From Symbiodinium natans (lineage: Eukaryota; Sar; Dinophyceae; Suessiales; Symbiodiniaceae): a DNA stretch of 64,000 bases. The translations under genes and the position numbers were made by a program. The notes under the pieces are model-generated. The model saw only the letters and a program-made list of their open reading frames with translations. It had not been told where the DNA came from and made no database searches. This document shows, piece by piece, positions 10,124-21,692 of the stretch. The stretch's first letter is position 1; every line of letters begins with the position of its first letter. The DNA is taken from positions 248,001 to 312,000 of the forward strand of contig CAJNDS010001247.1 of assembly GCA_905221605.1 (NCBI GenBank), given 5' to 3'.

Positions 10124-10519
10124 AGCCCTAAACCCCAATTTTGGGCTCAACATGGTCTACCACATGCTTTCAACTTGACGAGGTACGAAGTGCCTGCAGC
10201 AGCCCCCAAGGCCCTAAAACCCAATTTACCCCAAATGAAAACTGCGCAGAGTTTAGGGTTTAGGGCTAGGGTTTAGGGTCTAGGGTTTATGGTTAGGATT
10301 CAGCGTTTAAGGCTAAAGATGACGTTGCACTTGAAAGCGCAAGCGAAAATCTGAGTGCGCAGCGCTATGGTGCGCTGCAACTACTATACGGTTGCAAAAG
10401 GCAGCTGCCCTAAACCCTAAACCCTAAACCCTAAACCCTTATGAATTCTTAAGCAAGCGCACCCAAGCCTTCCAAAAAACTGTTGGGGTTTGAGGGTTGA
10501 GGGTGTAGGAGTTAGGGTT
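10124..10519. other. Spacer with short telomeric arrays
   Basis: Single-copy DNA with G-strand units at about 10250-10310 and a short C-strand array at 10411-10440. No gene seen. Confidence 0.6.
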
Positions 10520-10643
10520 TACAGGGTGGGGCCCCCTAGTTATAAGTAGAGTTATAAGGGCCCTAAATTGGGTTATAAGGAGCCTAAGTTAGGTTATAAG
10601 TCCCTTAACTACAGTTAGTATAGTAAGGGGGCCCCACCCTGTA
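10520..10643. mobile_element. MITE family A, copy 4
   Basis: 124 bp including the flanking TA on each side; apparently identical to copy 3. It sits inside decayed G-strand repeats. Confidence 0.85.
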
Positions 10644-11817
10644 GGAGTTAGGGTTTAGGGGTTTTTGTTTCTAGGGTTCTTACAAGGCTTTGGGGGCCTT
10701 TAGGGTTTCAGGGCTGTTCCAGGGTCCAGGGTCTAGGGTTCAGGGCTGTTTCCCTAACCCCTAAACCCCAAACCCTACACCCTAAACCGGTCTAGGTAAA
10801 AAAGGCCAAGACCACCCACTGCAGTTCAGGGCCGCGGCTCGAGTAGCTGCTTCTCGTAGGTCTTTCGGCAGACGTTGTTGTTGAGAGCGCCGCCCTGGAA
10901 GGGTTTAGGGTTTAGGGCTTAGGGCTTAGGGTTTAGGGTTTAGGGTTCAGGGCTTAGGAGAGTTTCGGGTTGAGGGGGCTTAGGGCTTCAGCTTCAGGGT
11001 GGTTTAGGGGGGTTGCTATGAAGGCCCATGGCGACTTGTAAGTAGGGCTATCATAACCCGAGATCTGGTAGAACCCCAGATCCGCCAGATCCCCAAGCCC
11101 CCCAAACTCCTACCCCTAAACCCTAAACCCTAAACCCTAAACCCTAAACCCTACACCCTAAACCCTAAACCCTACACTCTGGCATACAGGCTTCAGCCTT
11201 GCGGTTTTGGGCTTGGGGTTTAAGGACCTATGCCCTAAAAGCCTGAAGCCCTAAACGTCCTAGACCCCATCCATCATCGCACACGATGGCTCAGAGAAAA
11301 CTGATCTTTAAGGGATACAAGGAGGGACCCCTAGAAGGGACCCTTAATCCTATTCCCCGACATAACCCCGATATTTACCTTATATATATATATATATTTG
11401 TGCATATACACTTATATAATCCCTTTACTATACCAAAGTAGGCCCCGACATTACCCCTTTAAGGTCCCTCACGAGCTGTAGTCCCTTAAGACCTGATCAA
11501 GCCCGACGGTGGCCAGTCACTCCCTGAAGAACACCACGAACCCTCGTAAACCCTACAAAGCCCGATAGGCCCTAGAAACCCTATAAACCCCATGAAACCC
11601 CATCAACCCATTACAAGCCCTAATCAGCCTTGTAAAGCCTATAAACCCTACAAACCCCGTAATGAAACACTTGAACGCAAAAACCGAACACCATAAAATC
11701 TTAAAGTCAGGTGTCCTTCTGTATTCTGGAGTGCAAACCACTCAACTCTCATTAAACCCCTAAACCTTCCCTCCCGGAACCACCCTAAACCCTACAACGC
11801 CAACCCCGCCAAACCCT
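10644..11817. other. Capped island, TA microsatellite and spacer
   Basis: C-strand units (10753-10788), a GC-rich island (10789-10900) and G-strand units (10901-10950) form a capped unit. A C-strand array lies at 11113-11175. A (TA)n run at about 11380-11398 sits in AT-rich single-copy DNA. Decayed CCCTAAA-like units fill 11540-11660. No credible gene. Confidence 0.6.
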
Positions 11818-12102
11818 CAACCCTAAACCCTAAAACCTAAACCCTAAACCCTAAACCCTAAAACCTAAACCCTGAAACCTAAACCCTAAACCCTAAACCC
11901 TAAACCCTAAACCCTAAACCCTAAACCCTAAACCCTAAACCCTAAACCCTAAACCCTAACCCGAAAGAAAGGGTGCACAAAGTTTGGGGTCTCAAGGCCT
12001 CACTCTTGAAGACCAACGGCTCGGGGCAAATTGGGTTTAGGGTTTAGGGTTTAGGGTTTAGGGTTTAGGGTTTAGGGTTTAGGGTTTAGGGTTTAGGGCT
12101 CA
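11818..12102. other. Telomere-capped island
   Basis: A long CCCTAAA array (11818-11962), a 70-bp island (11963-12032) and a TTTAGGG array of about ten units (12033-12102). A very clean C-island-G unit. Confidence 0.8.
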
Positions 12103-12857
12103 GGGCATCCCGGGGGGTTGAGCGTTTAGGGATTTGGGGTTTAGGGCTTAGGGATTTTAGGGTTTAGGGCTTAGGAACTCTCAGGCTTCGGATTTGGGGT
12201 TTAGGAACTAGGGTTTTTTACGGTTTAGCGTTTAGGGTTTAGGGATTTAGGGATTTAAGGACTTAGGGTCTTGGGGTTTAGGGATTTAGGGTTTGGGGTT
12301 TAGGGTTTAGGGAATTAGGGTCTGGGGTTTAGGGCTTTTGGGGACTAGGGTTTAGGGACTATTTAAGGCTCAGGGTATGGGGATTAGGGTTTTAGGGATT
12401 TAGGGTTTTAGGGACTTTAAGGCTTAGGGTTTGGGGATTTCTCAGGTTGTAGGGATTAGGGTTTAGGGATTCTGGGGCTTAGGGTTACGGGTTCATGGCA
12501 TGGAATATCATGCGGGGGCCAAGGCTTGGGGTCTTGGAATTGGCAGTCGGGGGGTTCCCCCAAACCCCTAAATCCCCAACCTCGATTCACCCCTCCACCC
12601 TAGACCCCAAATCCCTAGTTCCTAAGTCTCTGAACACCAAATCCCTATCCATGAATTTCAAAACATCCCTACACCCAAAACCCTTTGAGCTGGAAGTACC
12701 TCTAGCTTACTATAGGGGCCTAAATGATTACAATAGTTCTGTTTTTCGGGGGGGAGGGGGTGTAATAGTATCATGAGGCAATACTATTTGTAATTCTTCC
12801 CGACCGCTATAATTATGCTCCATGGGCTTGATGCACAAGGGCCTGATATTCCGACCC
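12103..12857. repeat. Decayed G-strand repeats and AT-rich spacer
   Basis: Units such as GGGATTTAGGG and GGGGTTTAGGG of mixed length run to about 12490, followed by decayed C-strand sequence to about 12690. A partly palindromic AT-rich stretch lies at 12700-12800. No gene recognised. Confidence 0.6.
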
Positions 12858-13009
12858 TGCAGGGTGGTTCTTATGGAAGTGCCGAAGGACAGAGAGCCAA
12901 CTATAACTGTACTTGTAACTCTTATAGCCATATTAGGGCACTTAAGGGGCACTTACAAGTGGGCTATAAGTACAGTTATAGATTGGTTATTAAGTACCAT
13001 GAACCTGCA
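12858..13009. mobile_element. Fold-back element family E, copy 1
   Basis: Inverted ends TGCAGG...TTCTTATGG (left) and CCATGAACCTGCA (right). Inside are a second inverted pair built on AACTATAACTGTACTT and a central GGGCACTTAAGGGGCAC. It is related to the copy at 55699-55886. Confidence 0.6.
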
Positions 13010-13115
13010 AGTAGAGCCTCCGCCGCAGCGTGTTGCTTGAGCTTGGGCGTGACGCTGACCGCAATGGCAAAGGCACTCTCAGGAGGGAGCGCACGAAGCA
13101 TAGGCCCGACGACGC

Positions 13116-13400
13116 TTAAGTCATGCAATGCAGGCTGTAGGGCGGCCGGTGAAACTTGCGAGCGCGGTGAAGAATGCTGTGCAATGCGGTGCTTAGGCGT
13201 CCATGCGACGCGTCCAGTGCGGCCTTGCACTGAGAGCGGCGGAGCGCGCGGTGCGTGTCTGCCTCAAAGGGCAGCTTGACGGAGTAGTTGCAGGGGGCCC
13301 CACCCCCACAAGTGCAGTGCGGATTTTCGCAGCCAACGCAACACATGATGTTGTCGCGGTGCAGGGCCACCCGGGGTGTCCATTCGCTGTAAAGAAGACC
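13116..13400 (-). pseudogene. Possible Cys-rich gene fragment
   Basis: An open minus-strand frame of about 84-95 codons, GC-rich (13010-13400) and free of heptamers, unlike its surroundings. The translation contains a dense cysteine cluster (MCCVGCENPHCTCGGGAPC) and then a basic stretch. A TTTACAG, which could be a splice acceptor, lies just upstream in the sense direction (about 13390). I do not recognise the family. It could be an isolated exon carried in a telomere-bounded piece, since C-strand units follow on its right. The opposite-strand ORFs seem less protein-like. Confidence 0.3.
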
Positions 13401-14285
13401 CCAAATCCGTAAATCACTGAAGCCCTAAACCCTAAATCCCTACATGTCCTGAATCCTCTAAATCCCTAAACCTGTAACCCCTGGACCCCTGTATCCCGAA
13501 ACCCCTAAATCCCTACATCCCCAAAATTCCTGAATCGATTCGATTATGCCCAAAAATCCTATAAACCCCTACACCACAAAATCCCTAAATCTCTACATCC
13601 CCGAAATCCCTGAATCGATAAACCCCCAAACCCCAATTCCCCAAATCCCCAAAACCCTAAATCCCTGAATCCCTCCGCCCCCCTAAACCCTAAACCCTAA
13701 AACCTAAACCCCTAAACCCTAAACCCTAAACCCGAAATCCTAATCCTAAATCCAGACGTTCGCCTTGCCCGGGAACATGGTCCAGCTTGGCTCCGTGCCG
13801 ACCATGGCCTCAGGGTTTAGGGTTTAGGGTTTAGGGTTTAGGGTTTAGGGTTTAGGGTGTAGGGTGGGCGCTGAGGGTTAGGGTCCAGGGTTGGAGGGTT
13901 GGGGGTTTAGGGATAGGGTTTGGGGAGTTTAGGGTTTTGGGGAGTTCGGGAGTTGGAGATTTAGAGTTGCAGGGACTTAGGAATTAAGCCTGAGGACTTG
14001 AGGTTGAGGGAGGTGTTGGGGCTTCGGGTGGGCCCTAGACCCTAGACCCCATAGACCCTAAACAGCCCCATTCTCCAGACACCGCTAAACCCTAAACCCC
14101 AAACCCTAAACACCAAACCCTAAACCCTAAACCCCAAACCCTAAACCCTAAACCTTAAACCCCAAACAATCCTAGGCCTGCGTCATTCCGTATGGCCCAT
14201 GTACCTCCAAGTAGACTACACTGACTAGTAAGCCTGAAAGCTACCATATTAGGAACCGCCTTGGGGTCCAAGGTATATGATTGTT
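13401..14285. other. C-strand repeats, capped island and spacer
   Basis: Variant C-strand units (AAATCCCT, CCCTAAA) at 13420-13680; array 13683-13754; 56-bp GC-rich island (13755-13812); TTTAGGG array (13813-13865); decayed G-strand units to about 14030; C-strand array 14085-14170; then single-copy DNA. No gene. Confidence 0.65.
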
Positions 14286-16190
14286 TAGGGTTCAGGGTTC
14301 AGGGTTTAGGGTTTAGGGTTAGGGTTTAGCTATTTAGGGTTTAGGGTTTAGGGTTTAGGGTTTAGGGTTTAGGGTTTAGGGTTTAGGGTTTAGGGTTATC
14401 AAGCTGCCAAACCCACATGCCTAAAACCCATACCACGGGAACCCAAGCCCCTGAAGCAGCCCTAAACCACCAAACCCCAGACACGAACCCTTACCTCCCC
14501 CAAACTCCCCTACACCTCAATCATCCCGGATCCCTCCCAGGACTCCTGAAAGCAACCCTAAACCCAAACCCTAAACCCTAAACCCTAAACCCTAAACCCT
14601 AAACCCTAAATGACTAAAACCTCCAACCCCCCTCAAATGGCCCTTAAACCTCGGTAAAACCACCTGCAAACACCCTTACACCCTTAAAACCCGCAAGCCC
14701 CTACAAAGCCCCTAAAGTCCCTACAGCCCCCAAAATCCCTAAAGTCCCTAAAGTCCCTATAACCCCCAAAATCCCTAAAGTCCCAAAAGCCCCCAAAACC
14801 CCTAAAGTCCCTGAAGTCCGCAAACCTCACCCCCTCAACCGTAAAGGAGGCTGCATCCATGCCAAGGCAGTGGCTCCAGAGAGAGAGGAGAGAGGCTTCG
14901 AAGAAAGCTATGTCTCCATTAGAGGCTCGGGCTTTTAAGGTTTAGGGTTTAGGGTTTAGGGTTTAGGGTTTAGGGTTTAGGGTTTAGGGTTTGGGGTTTC
15001 GGGTTTAGGGTTTGGGGTCTACGATCAGAGTTGTCAGGTTTAGGGCATCGGGTTACGACGTGTAGGCTTCCAGATATGGTGCCTCAAGTGCAACCCCAAC
15101 CCCAGCCCTAAACCTAGAAACGCTTGGGGCGTGATGCATCTGGCTGCACACCATAAGCTTCAGGGGGCAGAGCTCTTTCCTAAACCTACATAAGCAAATC
15201 CTGCACTGTAATGCCCAAACCCTGAACCCAAATATTTCAGGGGGGGTTTAGGGTTTAGGGTTTAGGGTTTAGGGCTTCACTGTTCCAGGACAGCTTGAGC
15301 AGGGCCTGCGCATGCAATGCAGCCTGAGGCTGAAAGCTCACCGTGAAGGGTGAGAAAGCTTCGACTAGGGGCTGACGGCTTAGGGTTTAGGGTTTAGGGT
15401 TTAGGGTTTAGGGTTTAGGGGTTAGGGTTTAGGGTTTGGGGTGTTGGGTTTAGGGTCCCTTGGCATGTGCCCAACTTAAACCCTAAACCCATGGAACGTA
15501 CCGAAACAGACCGGCCGCTGCGCTTTGAGAAGCATCCGGGCTCCCTTCATCGTTATCACACCCAGCACCTAAACTTAGTGGCTTCGGGGGTTGGGGTTTC
15601 GGGTTTAGGGTTTAGTGTTTAGGCTTTAGGCTTTAGGGTTTAGGGTTCAGGGTTTAGGGGTTTAGGCTTTAGGGTTTCAGATTTGAGTTGAGGTGATTTA
15701 GGGTTGCGGCTGTGGGTTTAGGCTCTAAATAGGGCTCGTGAGGCTGAGGGCTTAGGGACTGCACTTGCCATGTTGCCTGAGACCCTTCAAGCTTAAGACC
15801 GCCCTGATCTAGGGTTTAGGGTTTAGGCTTTAGGGTTTACGGTTTGGAGTCTCAGGGTTCAGGGTTCAGGGTTCAGGGTTCAGGGTTTAGGGTTTAGGGT
15901 TTAGGCCATGAACCGGACATTGAAGGACCTTGTCCCGCACCTTCGAACGTAAAGTGAGGCCCAGAACCCAGCCTCAAATGGCACCCCAAAACAGCCTTTA
16001 CACAACTTTGTCTGCCCGACTACCAAGAAGCCGCACACCTCACACTAGAATCCTAAACTCTAAGCCCTAAACCCCAACGCTAAACCCTAACCCCTAAACA
16101 CTAAACCCTGAACCCTGAACCCTGAACCCTAAACCCTAAACCCTAAACCCTAAACCCTAAACCCTAAACCCTAAACCCTAAACCCCTCCC
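14286..16190. repeat. Alternating telomeric arrays and islands
   Basis: G-strand array 14286-14398; C-strand 14560-14608; variant CCCTAAAGT units 14690-14820; island about 14830-14935; G-strand array 14936-15010; G-strand arrays 15245-15275 and 15380-15445; island about 15491-15590 between short C and longer G units; G-strand array 15810-15903; C-strand array 16046-16190. No gene recognised. Confidence 0.65.
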
Positions 16191-18060
16191 CGAGTCAGAA
16201 CTGACGCCTACGTCAGGGGCGGCTGCAGCCTGCTCCTTCCGTTTAGGGCTTAGGGATTTAGGGTTTTGGGGTTTAGGGTTTAGGGTTAGGGGCTTAGGGT
16301 TTAGGGTTTAGGGTTTAGGGTTTAGGGTTTAGGGGTTTAGGGATTAGGGTTTAGGGTCTAGGGTTTAGGCTTTTGGGGTTTAGGGTTTAGGGTTAGGGGT
16401 TTGGGGTTTGGGGTTTAGGGTTTTGGGGTTTAGGGCTTAGGGTTAGGGGTTTAGGGCTAGGGGTTTAGCGGGGTTCAGGGTTTAGGGGTTCAGGGTTTCG
16501 GGTGTTCAGGCGAGAGCTGCTTGGTTTAGGAAGGTTCCAACGGACGACAAGAAGTCTTCGTGAGGGTTCGTGGTGTACTTGTTAGGATACCGTAAACCGT
16601 AAGCCCAAAATCCTAAACCCTGAGGCCTAAACCCAGTTGTTTCAGGCTACTGCAATTGGTGCAGGATTTCTTGCTGCAAGGGTTGAGGTTTGAGAGTTCA
16701 GAGACCCTACGCCCCAAACTCTAAACCCTAAACCCTAACCCCTAAGCCCTAAACCCTACACCCGAAACCCTAAACCCAAAACCTTAAACCCTAAACCCTG
16801 ACTTCCTCCTGCAGCTTGGCAACATCCGGGACCGTCTCTGGCTCTCTCGGCTCCTGGGTTCAGGGACTCACGAGTTATAAACCCTAGACTTCCCCAACTT
16901 AGGGTTTAGGGTTTAGGGTTTTGGGGTTTAGGGTTTAGGGTTTAGGGTTTAGGGTTTAGGGTTTAGGGTTTAGGGTTTAGGGTTAAGCCGAAGCCTTAAC
17001 TTCCCAGGAGGTGGGAGAACTTGGATGTTGTAAAAGTTCGAGGGTTGGCGGTTGAGGGTCGAGGTGGCAGGCCTTGTGGGGTTCTTAGGCAAACATACGC
17101 AAGACATGAAGTAGGTGGTTGGGTCCTTAGTGCAGAACCGTGCGAACGCGAAACCGTCAATTTTAGAATGTGAGCCCTAAACCCCCAACCCGAAACGCGA
17201 AACCCTAAAGCCTAAACCCTAAACCCTAAACCCTAAACCCTAAACCCTGATTGCTATTACCTGAAAGCCCGGTCGCTTGCATAGACACCGGCTCATTAGA
17301 GCTTCCGAGCTCCCAAAGCTCAGGAATGAACAAAGGGCATCCAATGCATTTTTGTTTGTTGGGTTTAGGGTTTAGGGTTTAGGGTTTAGGGTTTAGGGTT
17401 TAGGGTTTGGGGTTTGGGGTTTGGGGTTTGGGGTTTGGGGGTTGAAGGGTTTAGGGTTTGAAGGGTTCAAGGTTTGAAGAATTTGTCTAGGGTTTGGTTT
17501 GAAGGGCTTGAAGTGTTTGAACGGTTTAGAGGGTTTAGAGGGCCTTGGTCCCTTACTTGTCACCTTTCTCAGAGGAACTAGAGGTTCGCCTTTCTCTCGG
17601 TTGCCCCGTAACCTAGGATTAAAAAGGGTGCCCTTTTTTGCCTGAAGGGGTTTATAAGGGAACCTAAACCTACCAAAAAGGGAATAAGGGTACTACTGGG
17701 CATCCGAGTTCTTGGCTTCTACGCAGACTTGCTGCGCCCTCGGAACTATTACAGTTCATGGCTACCTTAGGGTGTAGGGCTTACATCCCAAAAGCCTACG
17801 TATGCCCACAACCCCTAAATCCCTTAACCTAAGCCCTAAATCCGTAAAACCCTAAACCCTAAACCCTAAACCCTAAACCCCAAAACCTTTAGCTTTCGCG
17901 CCAGGAAGGCCTCTGCTGCACCGTTTGCTGACTGAGGTCCAGGCCGGAATCGTTGCAATGGACTCCAGCAATGCCTCCTGGGTTTAGGGTTTAGGGTTTA
18001 GGGTTTAGGGTTTAGGGTTTAGGGTTTAGGATTTAGGGTTCAGGGTTTTAGGGTATAGGT
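16191..18060. repeat. Series of telomere-capped islands
   Basis: Four capped islands in under 2 kb: 16191-16240, 16800-16890, 17251-17360 and 17884-17979. Each has CCCTAAA units on the left and TTTAGGG units on the right. Between them lie long mixed G-strand arrays (16241-16500, 17361-17540) and a family G relic at about 17600-17706. No gene. Confidence 0.7.
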
Positions 18061-19406
18061 TTAGGGTATATTCGAGGGTCTCTCATCCCCTTCGAATCTG
18101 AAATTAAACAAAACAACGCTTTGGTTCTGTTTAAACCAGAGGTCCAGAATACTTTCTATAGGGACTATAGGGTAGAGTTCGGGCTTTAGGGGCTTGAGGG
18201 GTCTATAGGAGTTGAAATATTGGGGCTTATTTTGCCGTGGTAGCTCTGTAACCATGTTCTAATAAGGTACCCGTTTTGGGGGGTAGTTACTTTAAAAGGG
18301 AGCCTTGAAACCAAAGAAGGTGCATAAAGGGTCCCTAAACCCTAAACACAAACTCCAAACCCTAAACCCACTGGGCTACCAAGTTTGTGGTTTGAGCTTT
18401 AGGGCTTTCCTTGGTCAACTGCTCTGGTGGAAAGCTCACCCAGCCCCGCGGAACGGAAGCCAGCAGTGTTGCACGTCATGTGCAAATAGCCTGACCCCCG
18501 AAAATGACCGGAGTTTAGGGTTCAGGGTTGAGGGTTTCGAGGGTTTAGGGTTTAGGGTACACGCAACACTGACAGCTGAAAGCTCGAAGCAACCGCAAAA
18601 CCACTTCTTATGCCCAGGCCCATGACTAAAGCGCCCCAAAACCGAAATCTTAAACCCTAAGCCCTAAGCCCAAACACGTAAATCACAAACCCTAAACCCT
18701 AAGCCCAAAAACCTAAAACCTAAAACCCCAATCACAAAACTTTAAACCCTAAACCCTAAACCCTAATCACTAAACCCTAAACCCTAAACCCTAAACCCTA
18801 AACCTACGACGCCTCTTCAGGATCCTCGTTGCCCAGGGCTTGGGGAGAGTGTACGCTTTGAGGGATTAAGGGTTGGTTTTCGTCTAGGGCACATACACTC
18901 CTCAATGCCCGACACCCCTTGGGTGAGACCTTACACCTCAGGTGTAGGGCTTAAAGTTTACGGTTTAGGGTTTGGGGTTTTAGGGTTTAGGGCTTAGTGT
19001 AGGGATTGTAAGGTTTATGGTCTAGATTGCAGACCCTGCTCTGGAACGACCCGAGCATGTACACGGCAAACACACGATGAATCCCTAACTATTCCCCGAC
19101 CGTGGTGAATTTCCCCCAAACCGTGAACTCTATGCCCTAATCCCTGGTCCCTAAACTCTAAACCCTAAACCCTAAACCTTCCATGGCAACAATTCACGGC
19201 TTAGGTTCTGGCCTTCGCCTGGTCCTCTCTGTCCTGCCACGCAGCACGCACATCTGAGGGGTTTAGGGTTTAGGGTTTAGGGTTTAGTGTTTAGGGTGTA
19301 TGGGTTTAAGGCTTTGGGGTGCAGGGTTGGGGATGTCGGGCTTGTTTGGTCACGTAGACTATGAATAAAGGCATACTGAAACCGCTAGGTTCCCCAAAAA
19401 CCTTAT
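18061..19406. other. AT-rich spacer and capped islands
   Basis: 18061-18300 is single-copy, AT-richer DNA. Capped islands are at 18376-18510, 18806-18960 and 19181-19257, with C-strand arrays at about 18339-18375, 18640-18805 and 19150-19180. The ORFs at 18305-18639 overlap on both strands through heptamers and are not credible. Confidence 0.6.
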
Positions 19407-19527
19407 CTAGACCCAAGAGTAACCTAGGAATAAACAAGGGTGCCCATATTTGTTTAAATAAGGGGTTTGCAAGGGAACCAATTCTATAAAAAAAAAACAG
19501 GGAATGCGGGCCTACCCTGGGTCCTAG
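19407..19527. mobile_element. MITE family G, copy 1
   Basis: Inverted ends CTAGACCCAAGAGTA (left) and, inverted, CTAGGACCCAGGGTAGGCCC (right). The interior has the family landmarks AACCTAGGAATAAA and AGGGAACC. 121 bp, no coding capacity. Confidence 0.7.
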
Positions 19528-20340
19528 TAGCCCTAAACCCTAAACCCTGAGCCCTAAACCCTAAACCCTGAGCCCTAAACCCTAAGCCCTAAACACTACA
19601 CTAGACCCCAAACCCTAAACCTTTAAAGCAAGGAATAAGGACCTAAGGTTAGACAGTTGTTGTTCAGGGAGCCTGGCACCCAAGAAGGGCATGAGCGCAG
19701 CACTGGGCATCCTAGACTATCATGGTCAACAGAAACCCCGAAAGAAGCTCGAAGTTTAGTTTATAGGGTTTAGGGTTTAGGGGGGTTAGGGGGTTAGGGG
19801 GTTTAGGGGGTTTAGGGTTTGGGGTTTGGGGTTTGGGGTTTGGGGTTTGGGGTTTGGGGTTTGGAGTTCAGGGTTTAGGGTTTAGGGATTATTTAGGCCA
19901 CCAAGCTAGGAAACCGCGGAGACGGTTCAGGGACCGAACTTCACAAGTTGGCGAAACACCCGAAACCCTAAACCCTTAACAGTTCGTGGTCCCTTATCAA
20001 CATAGCGAACTACCCTAAACCCTGAGCACTAAACCTTAAACCTAAACCCTAAACCCTGAACCCTGTTTTGGTAAGAACTAGCAGTCTGGGGTTCAGGGTT
20101 TGGGGTCCAGGGTAGAGATGCTCCAGGGTTTAGGGGTATGGGGTTTAGGGTTTAGGGTTTAGGGTTTCGGGATTAGGGATGTTGGCCCCAAACCCTCAAC
20201 CCGAATCTATTCTGAGAGAAACGCCCAACTGGTATCCTCGGAATCCTAACGAAGCAATGGCCAGCTATCTCGACAGACAAGCGCAAGCAAATTAGACCTC
20301 CCTTAGAACTACAAGCAAACTAGTATGTATTGTTATAGAC
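19528..20340. repeat. Telomeric arrays around an island
   Basis: C-strand array 19530-19620, island 19621-19755, then G-strand repeats (19756-19890) with a run of TTTGGGG variants. Short C and G patches continue to about 20170. No gene. Confidence 0.6.
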
Positions 20341-20535
20341 ATATTTTCCTGAGTTGCTCTTCGACAAAAAACAAAAGTCCCAAGGAAACTAGAATTAGAC
20401 TAGTAGGATTAAAGACCAGATTGTCTTGGACACATAGGAAAATCCCAAGGAAACTCTAATCAGACGAGTACAATATAAAAAATATTTCTTGGACAAAAAT
20501 GGGAAAACCCAAGAAAATGATAACAACGAGGAACC
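20341..20535. repeat. Threefold imperfect tandem repeat, AT-rich
   Basis: Three consecutive units of about 60-65 bp share CTTGGACA...AAAATCCCAAGGAAACT, followed in the first two by a GACTAGTA / GACGAGTA variant. The third is shorter. The region is distinctly AT-rich and free of heptamers. Confidence 0.6.
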
Positions 20536-21465
20536 TGCTTCAGATGCACCGAAGCTTCCAGGTGTGGAGACGCGCCTGGGCTTTAGGGTTTAGGGTTTAG
20601 GGTCTTAGGGGTTTTAGGGTTTAGGGTTTGAGGGTTTTAGGGTTTTATGGTTTCAGGGTTTTAGAGTTTTAGGGTTTTAGGGTTTTGGGGTTTTGGGGTT
20701 TTGGGGTTTAGGATTTTGGGGTTTTAAAGTTTTAGGGTTTAGGGCTTGGGTTTAGGGTTTTTTAGGCCTCTAAGGTTGTAGGGATTTTCCAAAGCCCTAA
20801 ACCCGAAACCCTAAACCCTAGAAGCAGGGGCCGCGAAGAGGACCCTAAGCCCTAAACCCTAAACCCTAAACCCTGAACCCTAAACCCTAGGCCGCGCCCT
20901 GCACAGGAGAAGACAGCTCAGGACGCTGTCCCATGGCATTGATGTCTTCCATGAGGCGGGCGTCAGAGGAGGAAGCCGGCATAGACCTTGCCGGAGCAGG
21001 TGGTTTCGAATCCACTCTTGTCAGAGTTTTGCCTTCGGCAATTCTGATGAGGTCTCGGGATCTGACCCTGCGAATGCGCAGTCACCAGCGTACGATGAAT
21101 GCCATTCATTCGGACCACCTCCCCCCCAACCATGGGGGGGGGGCGGGGGGAATACCCTAAACCCTAAACCCTAAACCCTAAACCCTAAACCCTACCTCCC
21201 TCATCTCCTCCCAAGAAACAGCACGGCCAGGACTATTTTGGCTGAAGGTTGAAGGTTGGGGCTGTGCTTGGTCGGAAGGATGATTTTTATGAGGAGGACC
21301 GTGACCTGACTAGGGTTTAGGGTTTGGGGCTTAGGTTTGGGGCCCTTTAAGGTTTAGGGTACTGCGTATACCTGGTCTGCCGACCCTCCACGATGCCACA
21401 GGGATCGATGTCAAAACGTTAAAATAATGGTACCTTGAAAACAAGCCTAGTCTGCACCTTCAACT
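20536..21465. other. TTTTAGGG-variant array and single-copy spacers
   Basis: A G-strand array at 20580-20780 whose main unit is the 8-mer TTTTAGGG with TTTTGGGG variants; a C-strand array at 20795-20890; a 260-bp GC-rich piece (20891-21150) with a 75-codon ORF of no recognised family; a C-strand array at 21150-21195; then spacer. No supported gene. Confidence 0.55.
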
Positions 21466-21553
21466 TGGGATGTTCCCCCTTATACTAACAGTCCCTAGAA
21501 GGGACTGTAGTGTAAACCCTCCAGTATATTCCCTATTAAGGGCTGTTTAGCCC
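21466..21553. mobile_element. Fold-back family F, degraded copy 2
   Basis: Left end GGGATGTTCCCCCTTATAC as in the family, with the inner inverted pair GGGACTGT. The right end is eroded. Confidence 0.5.
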
Positions 21554-21558
21554 AACCC

Positions 21559-21692
21559 TACAAGGAGGGGCCCCCCCTAGTTATAAGTAGAGCTATAGGG
21601 ACCCTAAATTAGGTGATAAGTCCCTGAACTATAGATAGTATAACCCTAAACCCTAAACCCCCTAAACCCTAAACTCCTAAACCCTCCTTGTA
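21559..21692. mobile_element. MITE family B, copy 2, with telomeric repeats replacing its right arm
   Basis: The left terminus CAAGGAGGGGCCCC and core match copy 1 (3286-3411) up to TAGTATA. There the expected CTAAGGGGCCC is replaced by a degenerate CCCTAAA array (about 21643-21683). The outer CCTCCTTG plus TA end then resumes. This is an array inside a once-intact element, not beside it. Confidence 0.75.

Noticed and set aside
11818-12102. True chromosome end
   Set aside because: Arrays of both orientations occur throughout and single-copy DNA continues on both sides, so these are interstitial repeats.
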